This document shows positions 33,965-43,776 of a stretch of DNA of 64,000 nucleotides, in pieces. Each line of letters opens with the position of its first letter. The stretch's first letter is position 1. The stretch covers positions 40,060,581 through 40,124,580 of the forward strand of contig OX442314.1 in the NCBI GenBank assembly GCA_949358305.1, in the 5' to 3' direction. The notes beneath the pieces were generated by a model. That model saw only the letters and a program-made list of their open reading frames with translations, had not been told where the DNA came from and did not search any database. This stretch comes from Strigamia acuminata (lineage: Eukaryota; Arthropoda; Chilopoda; Geophilomorpha; Linotaeniidae). The translations under genes were made by a program, and so were the position numbers.

Positions 33965-34500
33965 AAATCGAGTGATTTTACGCGTGATATAAACTATTAT
34001 TTGAATTGCTATTCTCATTTTTGAATTGTTGTTATCTTTTATATTTCAATGTGTTGATTTGACTTGTGGTTTTAGTTGTTATTTGTGTTTCATTTACCAT
34101 TTTATTAGATTGAATAGTTTAATATTGTTGTAATATTTCTTATTTTACTGCTTCAATATATTTGTATTTCTTATTTGAGTGTTTGACCTGTTCCTCATTT
34201 GTAGTACCTTGCCCTGTTAATCCCTTAATTGGTGTGGGTTTTTCCTACCTCTTGAGCGCCGTCTCATTGGCGCTCTGAACGCGTCATCCACATTCCTCTA
34301 CCCCTTTTCCCATTGTGTTGAAAATAGAATAAACTTTTAGTGTACTTTTTACCTCTAAAACGTGTGGTCGTGTCTCTTCTTCACTCCGACGCCATTTGCA
34401 ATTTTCATCAAAACCCTCAAGTAGTTACATCCATTTGTATCCAGGACTTTGGAAATTTATTGCTAAGTTTGTACTACATTTATCTTGTGCAAATTTAACA
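33960..34500 (+). repeat. BEL D 3' LTR (541 bp)
   Basis: Same as the 5' LTR by eye. The pol stop codon (TGA, 33962-33964) lies inside it. The bases just before it are pyrimidine-rich, so the plus-strand primer is not obvious; a purine run GATGGGGGAAAA lies at about 33882. Confidence 0.95.
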
Positions 34501-34554
34501 CCACTCTCGTCGCTTCTGTGATTTTTCGCGTTCTGTCTCGCCTTGGCTGCTATC

Positions 34555-37500
34555 ATGCAAAAAGTCAGTGATCCGACCAGCGGCAGAGTTCCCGTACTCG
34601 CTGTAGGGAATTACGACTCGTGGCAGAGGAGCATGCGAATGCTCCTCAAAGCAGAAGGATTGTGGCACCACGTGACGGAAACCGAGGAAGTTGAATACCT
34701 AAAAACCGCATCGGAAAAGGAGAAAGTCAAATATCAGCGCAAGAAAGACAAGGCTCTCGGCCTCATTTACTGTTTTGTCTCCGAGGCAAAGAAGTCGGCC
34801 CTTGATAATTGCGATACACCTAAACAATCTTGGGATAAGTTGGCGCAGATCTACGCTCCCAGCTCCCGCGCGCGCCAAGCCGCGATGCGCTGGGATTTCC
34901 TCGCTCTCCGACTTGGCCCGAACGAGGAAATGGCTGATTTCATCGCCCGCGTCGATTACCACGCCAGCCAACTTAAGTCGGTGGGTGAACCAGTCTCAGA
35001 TGTTCACCATTCGTATCAGTACTTACACCGCCTTCCGCCCGAGTATTCGCAAGCATCGTTTGCCATATACCATTGGCCAGATGACCAGTTCATACCGGAT
35101 AAAGTGTCCGAACAGCTTCTCTCCGAGTATATGCGCCTCAAATCAATCCATACGAACAATTCTCAGTCAGCATCGGCGCATACTTCCAACACTGGTCAAT
35201 CTCGACGGAATCAATCCCGACCTCCGCGTGATATTTCGACGGTTCGATGTTTTAATTGTCAAGAACTCGGACATTACGCCAACAAGTGCCCTCATCAGAA
35301 AGGCGATGGTCAGAACCGCCAGGCACCCGCTGCGCAAGTCCAACGCTCCTCTCGCAGTAAGAGCCGTCGCAGTAACAAGAACGCGTCGAAGCCGGAGGAT
35401 CCCAAGCCACGGGGCAGTTCCAGGCCACGACGAGATGCAAATTTCTTCGTCAATTGTCCCCAGATCATCGAGCGTCCTATTGCACATTTTATGCAGTCAA
35501 ATGAGTGGATCATTGACTGCGGGGCCACCGACCACATTTCTCATATTCGATCGTGGTTTTCGGACTTTGAACAAATTACGCCATTCGACATCGAACTCGG
35601 ACAGGGCAAGTCCAAAGTAACCGGACGTGGTAACGTGCGACTTCAGACCTCGATTGACAACTGTGACTGTTTTGTGACTCTACACAATGTCTTATTTGCA
35701 CCGAACTTTGAGGCGAATCTTGTCTCCGTGAGCAAAATCGACAGAAACAAATTCCACATTGATATATATGACGGGGAGGTTAATGTCTATCAATCCGACA
35801 TTCGCTCATCAGTTCTCCGGGCGAAGGAAAAGGCTGGATTATATTACGTGGATGGACTTTGTGTGACCCCCGCTATTGCGACAACGGTTTCGCCGACTCT
35901 TCAGCCTGCACCAACAACTCCAGTCAAGATGCTGGTCACTTCTGAGGTTGATTTCGAGCCAATTCCGAAACCGAAAAAGAAGTCAAAGACAAAAACTGAG
36001 CACATGACGGATTTTCGTATCGAGTTGCCATCTTTGGACGTCGTGAACGAAATTCCGACCCCAACTCCTACTAATCCGTTATCGAACCTAAGTCCTACCC
36101 AAGCTCAACTCCCTCCTTCCGTCCCATCCCATTCCGACGTCATTCAGTCAATCCCGACGTCATCCATCCCTAAAACGAGTTCTCCACCTAAAAAGGAGAC
36201 GGTTGCTGCTGCGGCATCAAGAAAAGACGCAACTGGACTGTGGCATAGTCGTCTTGGCCACCTCCACACCAAGTCAATGCGTCTTCTGGCAACCAATGAT
36301 CAGGTCTACGGGATGGAACCGGCTGAAGTGTCCAAGGAGTTGGCATGCAACGACTGTCGACTTGCAAAGTCAATCCGTAAATCACACAAGCCGGATTTAA
36401 ACCCAATTTCAACCAAAGCACTGGACCTTCTCCACATGGATGTCTGGGGACCATCAGAAACCACATCCATTGGGGGAGCTCGTTTCGTATTCACGATAAT
36501 TGACGACGCCACGCGATATTGTTGGATAACACCGATGGCACAAAAATCTCAAGTCTTCGGCATATTCAAGGATTTCGTCACCCGTATCGAATGCGTTGCA
36601 AGTACTCGTGTGAAGGCTATCCGTTCTGACCGTGGTGGAGAGTTCATGTCGAATGAATTCCTCGACTACCTTCGAGAGAAGGGCATCGAAGGTCAGCGTA
36701 CCAACCCTAATTCACCCGCTATGAATGGAACGGCCGAACGAATCAACCGGACAATGGCCGAAAACGTGAGAGCTGTGTTAAACGAGACCAAACTCCCGGA
36801 TGCGTTGTGGGCCGAATTGGCTGTGACATTCGCCTACATTAAAAACCGCTCTCCACATTCTCGTTTAAACAATCAGGTTCCTTATATCCTGTGGCGACAG
36901 CGAGCCCTTTCATTGCGGCATCTACGACGAATAGGATCAAAATGTTGGGTGCATTTTACCGCACCGGGACGCAAGAAGCTCCAAATGCGTGCCTGGGAGG
37001 GCTATGTTGTCGGATACGCAGTCGGAACGAGAGGATATCGCATTTGGAACCCATTGGATGATAAAATTACCGAATCATGTCATGTCAGGATCGACGAAAG
37101 GATATCGTATCGCCGGTCTATTCGAAATGGCAACGGGAATCACCAATCTACGTTTGAATTCCCGGTTGAAAACGTTCAAAACTTCCCACAATCGACTGTA
37201 TCGTTTGATGAAAACATCCAGTATCTTGACTGGCCAAAGGGATCGGACTCAGAGGATGAACACTCGTCGTCAGACGATGAGCCTGAGATGCCTCCGCTGG
37301 AAGAAAGTTCGAGCTCAGCCGCATCCGCTCAATTTATGACACCTGAGCGACAACTTCTTGAGGCGTGTGCTTTGAGATTGCCAAGCTCCGATAGTAATCT
37401 GGGTGATGACACGGATCGTGACGTTGATGATATAGACGAAGTTTCCCTTGTGCCTATGTCTACCTATACTTCTCCTCATGTGTCACCTCAAACTTCACCG

Positions 37501-39465
37501 CAAACCTCGCCCCCGTTATCCCAACCGGGCTCTCCGAGCAGATTTGTGACTACGCGAAGAACAATGGGTACTTCTGTTCTTCAACACACAATTCCAGTTT
37601 TTGGTGCAGGACCCATGTCTCCAGCTCCACTTCATGGTATCGAGGTATTACCAACCACTGCCAGACAGACAGCTTTTATGTGGAGATATATCGGAGGAGA
37701 TTCGCCGTGTGCTGGTTGGAAACGTGAAGAGCATCTCAGAAAGGATCAGAGACCCGGGAAAATTGACACCGACGTTTATTATTTCCCGGAACCGGATGTG
37801 CGACTGCGTTCCCGTAAAGACGTCGAAAAATATTGTCAGTTTAATCACATCGAGTACGATCCGGAGCTCTTCTTCTTTGGCAACATTGAATACACTTTGC
37901 CAACGATTCCTGGCCGACATGTGGCTCATCTCTGCCGAACCGAACCCGCATCTTTCGCCGAAATTCCGAAATTCGACGATGCTCCGAAATGGAGAGAAGC
38001 AATCGCAGAGGAACTCGGAACTTTTGAAGAGCGAGAGGTTTATGTTGAAGTACCGAGGCCGCCAGACACGACGATCCTCGGGTGCAAGTGGATCTTCAAG
38101 TTGAAATCTGACGCCGCTGGCAAGATTACTCGTTACCGCGCCCGCCTTGTTGCTCAAGGCTTCCGACAAACTCTCGGCGTCGACTACGATGAGGTTTTCA
38201 GCCCCGTAGTGAACTTTGTGCTCATTCGGATGTTCTTTTGTTTGCTCGTCGTTCTCCGAGGTTGGAAAGACGCGCACCTCGACGTGAAGTGCGCTTACCT
38301 TTACGGTGAGCTCGAGCATAAGGTGTACATGCGCATCCCGGCTGGGGCAACCTGTACAAATCCGAACAACGTCTGGCTACTCATAAAATCCCTTTACGGT
38401 CTGCACCAGTCGGGAAGACAGTGGTTTGAAAAGCTCGACGAAACGCTTCGATCTCTCGGATTCCGCAAACTTCCTGGCTGCAATTGCGTGTACATGTTTG
38501 GATCTTCGGCGCTAATGTTAGTCTACGTGGACGATATCGTTCTATTCTACGCAACTGACTCCGTTCTCGACCGTCTCATCACTCTGATTAGCACCAAGTT
38601 TCAGATTGTTAATCTGGGACCCATCACGAAACTACTCGGGGTTGAGTTCATTCGTGACGCTGGCAAAACATTCATCAGCCAGCGAACGTACATCGCAAAA
38701 ATCATAAAGAAGTTCGGCACCGTTATTAATAACCTCGTCAAGGTTCCAGTCACTCCGGGGACCATGCTCACAAAAGGACCGACAGAAAACCTAATCGATT
38801 TCCCATATCGATCCCTTATTGGATCTCTGTTATTTTTGGCCTCTCGAACTCGCCCCGACATCCTGTACTCGGTGATATTCCTTTCACAATTCAACACCTG
38901 TTATACGCAAGCTCACATCAAGGCTTTGTTTCAAGTGCTGCAGTACGTGTCTAACACAGCGGACTACTGCATTGAACTATCGGGATGTTCGACTGGACTT
39001 TTGTGGGCATACACCGACGCGTCGTGGGCATCGGACACCGCTACTTCACTCAGCTTCGGAGGATACATTTGTTATATCGGGAACACGCCAATTGGGTGGT
39101 CTTGCCGCAAGCAAACCACAGTCGCCTGTTCGACTATGGAGGCCGAATTTCTTGCCCTAGTCGACACGGTCAAGGAGCTTTATTGGCTGCATCATGTATA
39201 CTCCGAATGTTCGATACTCGACCGCGTTCCACGACCCGTCATCTACTCCGACGCACTTGCCGCTATCCAATTCACCGCGAATGACGTCGAGAACAGTAAG
39301 ACGAAGCACATTCGCGTTAAGTTCCATTGGCTGCGGGAGTGGTATTCGGCGGGACGTTTCGAGCTCAGAAAAGTGCCCGGCGATCTTAACGTCGCCGATA
39401 TATTTACAAAATGGCTCGGCTCGGAACGACTTCGATCACTCATCTCGCGAATCTTCCGACTCTAA
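34555..39465 (+). CDS. Copia C gag-pol polyprotein, intact (1636 aa)
   Basis: A single open frame from the ATG at 34555 (the frame is also open a few codons upstream without ATG). Gag core, CCHC knuckle CFNCQELGHYANKC (about residue 231), protease DCGATDH (about 316), integrase HHCC (about 562-603) and D, D, E (about 628, 690, 726), a long acidic Ser/Pro-rich linker, RT with YVDDIVLFY (about 1323), RNase H with YTDASW (about 1485) and MEAEF (about 1527). No stop, frameshift or catalytic change seen. Gag and Pol share one ORF, as in Drosophila copia. With paired LTRs, primer site and polypurine tract it looks complete, but its leader is now interrupted by BEL D. Confidence 0.94.
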   Translation: MQKVSDPTSGRVPVLAVGNYDSWQRSMRMLLKAEGLWHHVTETEEVEYLKTASEKEKVKYQRKKDKALGLIYCFVSEAKKSALDNCDTPKQSWDKLAQIYAPSSRARQAAMRWDFLALRLGPNEEMADFIARVDYHASQLKSVGEPVSDVHHSYQYLHRLPPEYSQASFAIYHWPDDQFIPDKVSEQLLSEYMRLKSIHTNNSQSASAHTSNTGQSRRNQSRPPRDISTVRCFNCQELGHYANKCPHQKGDGQNRQAPAAQVQRSSRSKSRRSNKNASKPEDPKPRGSSRPRRDANFFVNCPQIIERPIAHFMQSNEWIIDCGATDHISHIRSWFSDFEQITPFDIELGQGKSKVTGRGNVRLQTSIDNCDCFVTLHNVLFAPNFEANLVSVSKIDRNKFHIDIYDGEVNVYQSDIRSSVLRAKEKAGLYYVDGLCVTPAIATTVSPTLQPAPTTPVKMLVTSEVDFEPIPKPKKKSKTKTEHMTDFRIELPSLDVVNEIPTPTPTNPLSNLSPTQAQLPPSVPSHSDVIQSIPTSSIPKTSSPPKKETVAAAASRKDATGLWHSRLGHLHTKSMRLLATNDQVYGMEPAEVSKELACNDCRLAKSIRKSHKPDLNPISTKALDLLHMDVWGPSETTSIGGARFVFTIIDDATRYCWITPMAQKSQVFGIFKDFVTRIECVASTRVKAIRSDRGGEFMSNEFLDYLREKGIEGQRTNPNSPAMNGTAERINRTMAENVRAVLNETKLPDALWAELAVTFAYIKNRSPHSRLNNQVPYILWRQRALSLRHLRRIGSKCWVHFTAPGRKKLQMRAWEGYVVGYAVGTRGYRIWNPLDDKITESCHVRIDERISYRRSIRNGNGNHQSTFEFPVENVQNFPQSTVSFDENIQYLDWPKGSDSEDEHSSSDDEPEMPPLEESSSSAASAQFMTPERQLLEACALRLPSSDSNLGDDTDRDVDDIDEVSLVPMSTYTSPHVSPQTSPQTSPPLSQPGSPSRFVTTRRTMGTSVLQHTIPVFGAGPMSPAPLHGIEVLPTTARQTAFMWRYIGGDSPCAGWKREEHLRKDQRPGKIDTDVYYFPEPDVRLRSRKDVEKYCQFNHIEYDPELFFFGNIEYTLPTIPGRHVAHLCRTEPASFAEIPKFDDAPKWREAIAEELGTFEEREVYVEVPRPPDTTILGCKWIFKLKSDAAGKITRYRARLVAQGFRQTLGVDYDEVFSPVVNFVLIRMFFCLLVVLRGWKDAHLDVKCAYLYGELEHKVYMRIPAGATCTNPNNVWLLIKSLYGLHQSGRQWFEKLDETLRSLGFRKLPGCNCVYMFGSSALMLVYVDDIVLFYATDSVLDRLITLISTKFQIVNLGPITKLLGVEFIRDAGKTFISQRTYIAKIIKKFGTVINNLVKVPVTPGTMLTKGPTENLIDFPYRSLIGSLLFLASRTRPDILYSVIFLSQFNTCYTQAHIKALFQVLQYVSNTADYCIELSGCSTGLLWAYTDASWASDTATSLSFGGYICYIGNTPIGWSCRKQTTVACSTMEAEFLALVDTVKELYWLHHVYSECSILDRVPRPVIYSDALAAIQFTANDVENSKTKHIRVKFHWLREWYSAGRFELRKVPGDLNVADIFTKWLGSERLRSLISRIFRL

Positions 39466-39667
39466 AATTATCGACATTCCTAATTTATTTGCCCGACATC
39501 GAGGATCATCGAGCTCCAGTGGGAATATTCGGGCTTCCGTAGAGTTCTTCAATGACAGTACCCGGCTCGGTGATTCGAACTTTATTGTTTATATTTTCTC
39601 GTAACACACTGTAATTCCAGTACCCGTTCTGTATTTCCCCGAACCTATTTACATCGAAGGGGGGATT

Positions 39668-40213
39668 TGTTGGTCTACGGACCGTGTTTGTAGTCGATGT
39701 AAGACAGATTCGGCTTGTATTATCATTTTACCGGTGTATTTCTCAATTATTGCTTATTTACCGATCTTTTAAGTTGTTTATCATATTTTTGGTCATTTAG
39801 TCATTGTTTATGTATTTTAGCATGAGGCACCATGCATTTGTTAGTTTTGGAAGTTACTTTGACTATTTTCCTAATTTGCAATGTTGTATTGCGACACAAG
39901 GTGTCGCTACTCACTCTCTCTCGAATCCAAGATGGCGCTGCACACGGAGTTGCTTGCCCATCCTTTTTCCCAACCTGATTTGGACCACTATGTAAGATAT
40001 TTTGTTTATATTAAATCATTTTATTATTTGTATATGCTATTTGCATCATTCCACGGCATATAAGTGCTTGTGCACGGCCGTATCTTGCTCGAAACGTTTT
40101 CGGCGCGAGTATTCTGCGCGCGAGAATTTGCGAGCACTCTGCGAGTCGGGTTCCGACTCTGTTTTCGATTTTTCGCTCGTAATTCCGAGCTAATTTCCTC
40201 CTCCTCTGCTACA
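39668..40213 (+). repeat. Copia C 3' LTR (546 bp)
   Basis: Same sequence as the 5' LTR by eye; preceded by the purine tract AAGGGGGGATT (39657-39667). Confidence 0.95.
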
Positions 40214-40218
40214 GTTTT

Positions 40219-43200
40219 TGGGACGAGTTTCGGCCGGACCAGAGCGTGTTCCGGCCAGGCCAGAGCGTTCGCCGCCGTGGAGAGTAGGTGTACGAATTAA
40301 TAAACAGTTAATACGATTTAAGGTAGATTCAGGGGCGGACGTGACGGCGATTCCATCGACGAGTAGCTGGCGGCCGAGGCAGTTGGAACGACCGGGTCGA
40401 GGACTGTTTCATGCAGGAGCGGATCGCATGTCGGTGGTGGGCATGTTTTTGGAGGAGATACATTACGGAAAGTTGTCGGTGCAGGAATGGATTTATGTGG
40501 TGGACGATTTGAGCGAGCCCCTGCTGAGTCGGGACGCTAGTGAGAGGTTGGGCCTGATACGGTTTACGGGGAGTATGTCGGAGGTGACGGAAGAAGACCG
40601 ACGATATTTAACGGATTATCCGGAGATGTTCGACGGGATCGGGCGTATAAAGGGGGAATATGACATTGAGTTAGAACCTGATACGGTGCCATTTTCTATT
40701 TCAGTGCCGAGACGAGTTCCGATTCCATTGCTGCCTCGGGTGAAAAAACAGTTGGACATTATGCTTGAGCAGGGGATCATCAGCCGAGTGGAGGGACCGA
40801 CGGAGTGGTGCGCCGGAATGGTTACGGCCGAGAAGGGGAAGCCCGACAAGAACGGAGAAAGGGGGATTCGTATTTGTGTCGATTTGATACCTCTGAATAG
40901 GGGCGTGAGAAGGCTGAGGACGGTAATGCCCGACGTGGACACTACTTTGGCGTCGGTGGCGGGGTCAAAGTTTTTCACTAAATTGGACGCTTTTCACGGA
41001 TTTTGGCAGGTGATGTTGTCGGAGAGGAGTCGTTTGTTGACAACGTTTATTACGCCGTTCGGGCGGTTTTGTTTCAATCGCTTGCCGTTCGGTATAACGT
41101 CGGCACCGGAATATTTTCAGCAACGGATGAACGAAATTTTGGAGGGATGTGAGGGGTGCGAATGTCAGATCGATGACATCTTGGTTCATGGCCGGACTAG
41201 AATGGAACATGATAAGCGGTTGACGGTGGTCTTGAAGAAGTTGCGAGAGGCGGGGGTGAAGCTGAATCGAGAAAAGTGTGAATTTTGTAGGAGAGACATT
41301 AGGTTCCTCGGAGTTTACATCAGCGAACACGGAGTGCGGCCGGACCCGGAGAAGGTGGCGGCGATCGTGGGAATGGGGCCGCCAACTTCGGTGTCGGGCG
41401 TGCGACGATTGATGGGATTGGTGAATCATTTAGGCAAGTTCGTGCCCCAGCTGTCGCAGAAGATTCACCCAATTTCGGAGTTGTTGAGGGACGAGCGAAA
41501 GGTGATGTGGAGTTGGGGTCAGCCGCAGCAGGACGCGTTCGAGTGCATAAAGGCGGCGTTGTCGAGGGACGTGGAGCTAGCCCATTACGACTTAGGAGCA
41601 GGGGTGGTGGTGTCGGCGGATGCGTCGTCGTTCGGGCTCGGGGCGGCATTGCTGCAGCGGGCGGAGGGCGGCGATTTGCGGCCGATCGCCTATGCCTCTT
41701 CAATGATGTCAGAGACAGAGCAACGGTATGCTCAAATCGAAAAAGAGGCTTTGGCGGTTACTTGGGCCTGCGAAAAGTTTTCGAAATATTTAATAGGCCG
41801 TGATTTTCACATCCACACAGACCACAAGCCGTTGGTGCCTCTATTAGGAAATAAGAGCTTGGACGCAATGCCGGTGAGAATTCAGCGGTTCCGTATGAGG
41901 TTGATGTGGTTTAGATACACCATTTCGCACGTGCCGGGGCGACAGCTGATAATTGCGGACACGTTGTCGCGTGCGCCGGTGGAGAAGCCAACGGGGATGG
42001 GAGAGCTTGTACGGGAAGCAGAGTTCCAGGTGGATAGCGTAGCGAGTGGGTTTCCGGCGTCGAGCGCAAGGTTGGATCAGATCCGGAAGCGAACCGCCGA
42101 GGATGAAGAGGGTAGACTTTTGATGGGATACATCAAGGAAGGCTGGCCAGAGAAGCATCATTTGCCCCTGTCGATGGGAGTATTTTGGAAGGATCGGGGT
42201 TATCTGACAGCGTGGAGGGGGTTGATCCTGAAGAATGACCGTATTTTCGTGCCGGCCGGCTTAAGAAGGGAGATTTTGGCTAAATTGCATGAAGGCCATC
42301 AGGGGATTGGTCACTGCAGGGCAAGGGCCCGGCAGTCAGTGTGGTGGCCTGGCCTGAGCCAGCAGTTGGCACAGTTGGTCGGCGACTGTAGGACGTGTCA
42401 GCAGTTTCGGGTGCCGCTGCGGGAGCCGATGATCGCGACGGCGACGCCTTTGCTGCCTTGGCAGAAGGTGGGAACTGATATTTTTTTTTGGCGGGGCGGT
42501 AGTTACCTGCTTGTTGTCGACTACTACTCGCATTTCGTGGAATTAGAACGCTTGGATCGCATTACATCGGCGGCAGTGATCAGTAGGATGGAGTCGATTT
42601 TCGCGCGGCACGGGTATCCCGAGGAAATGGTGAGCGACTCGGGGACGCAATTTATGGCGGCCGAATTCGTGCGGTACGCGACCGAGAACGACTTCCGCCT
42701 TGTTACGAGTAGTCCGCATTACCACCAAAGTAACGGGGAAGCCGAAAGATTCGTTGCCACGGTCAAGCAGATGTTGGCCAAGAACGAGAATCCATATAAG
42801 GCATTGCTCCAATATCGAAATACACCGGGACCAAGTGGGTATAGTCCGGCACAGTTGCTAATGTCGCGGCGCTTGAGGACGGGCATTCCGGTGCTCCAGA
42901 CAGCGCTGCAGCCAAGGATTCCGAATCATCGCGAGTTCCGAAAGAAACAAGAGGAGGCGAAGAGTCAACAGTGCGCGGATTACAACAGGCGGCACCGAGT
43001 GGTCCAGCGGCGCGAGTTGGTCGATGGCGAGGAAGTTTGGATTACGAACGAGAAGGTGTCGGGAGCAGTGGTGGGACCTGCCGGGACTCCGAGGTCGTAC
43101 CTTGTAGAGACACCGCGGGGGACCATTCGGCGCAATAGTAACCAGTTGGTGCCAAGGATGACGGAGGGACCCGGGATAGAGGCGGCAGAGCGGTCAGCGG

Positions 43201-43409
43201 CATCGGACACCACCAGAGTCGAGGCGAATGAACGAGAGACGGAGGATGGCGAGGCGAATGAGGGACCGGGGGAGCCGATAGTGGCCGCGAATCCGGCTGT
43301 GGCGGAGAATGGAGGAAGGACCGTGTATACGACGAGGTCAGGGCGACGTGTTATACCGCCAGAGCGCTTGATAGAGACGATGAATGAATTGAACTTTAAT
43401 GGAGTCTGA
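40219..43409 (+). pseudogene. Gypsy B copy 1 pol (after copia C)
   Basis: Continues the interrupted gag-pol in register: protease DSGADVTAIPS, RT with the catalytic box IDDILVHG, RNase H SADASSFGLGAAL, integrase. The reading frame is open to 43409. It has no promoter or start of its own now, since copia C separates it from gag. Confidence 0.92.
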
Positions 43410-43504
43410 TTTTAGTGGTTTTATTTTGTGTTTTATTTTTATTGTATTTTGATGTTGAATTGTATTTTATATCCTTTGTCGGATCGCGTTCCCCCAGGGG
43501 AAGA

Positions 43505-43624
43505 TGTGGTGTTCGCCACTAGAGGGCGATGGGGGCGCGGTCACATGTGCATTGTGGTGGGAGTGGCACTTTTTCATTAAAGCTCAACACGGCACGTATC
43601 GCTCTCTTATTACGACACACGACA
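43505..43624 (+). repeat. Gypsy B LTR 2 (120 bp)
   Basis: Same sequence as LTR 1 by eye; shared between the copia C-interrupted unit and the intact unit. Confidence 0.9.
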
Positions 43625-43639
43625 TGGTGTCAGAAGTGG
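43625..43639 (+). other. Gypsy B primer-binding site (tRNA-Leu type)
   Basis: TGGTGTCAGAAGTGG abuts the LTR and complements the 3' end of tRNA-Leu(CAA) as known in animals. The same site is at 25694-25708. Confidence 0.75.
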
Positions 43640-43776
43640 TTTTTGGGACGGTTTTTCAAGAGTTTGGTGTGGCGTAGGATTGCAGGCAACAGTGGGAGGA
43701 ACGTGTGAGTTTTGACGAGTGAAAGATTGATATTAAGACTGAAAACAGTGTTGTGGCGGCGGGCCGAGGATCAAAG

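Larger units (their letters stand above)
28089..34500 (+). mobile_element. BEL/Pao element D, apparently complete, TSD CCACT
   Basis: LTRs of 541 bp (28089-28629 and 33960-34500) that looked identical by eye, flanked by CCACT (28084-28088 and 34501-34505); 5 bp duplications are usual for BEL/Pao. One uninterrupted Gag-Pol ORF lies between. This is the innermost and probably youngest layer of the nest, sitting in the leader of copia C between the structured RNA and the Gag ATG. Confidence 0.96.
26693..40213 (+). mobile_element. Ty1/copia element C, intact coding, TSD GTTTT, inside gypsy B
   Basis: Identical-length LTRs of 546 bp (26693-27238 and 39668-40213), flanked by GTTTT (26688-26692 and 40214-40218). 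About 7.1 kb once BEL D is set aside. The LTRs looked the same by eye, so the insertion is recent. BEL D sits in its leader. Confidence 0.95.
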
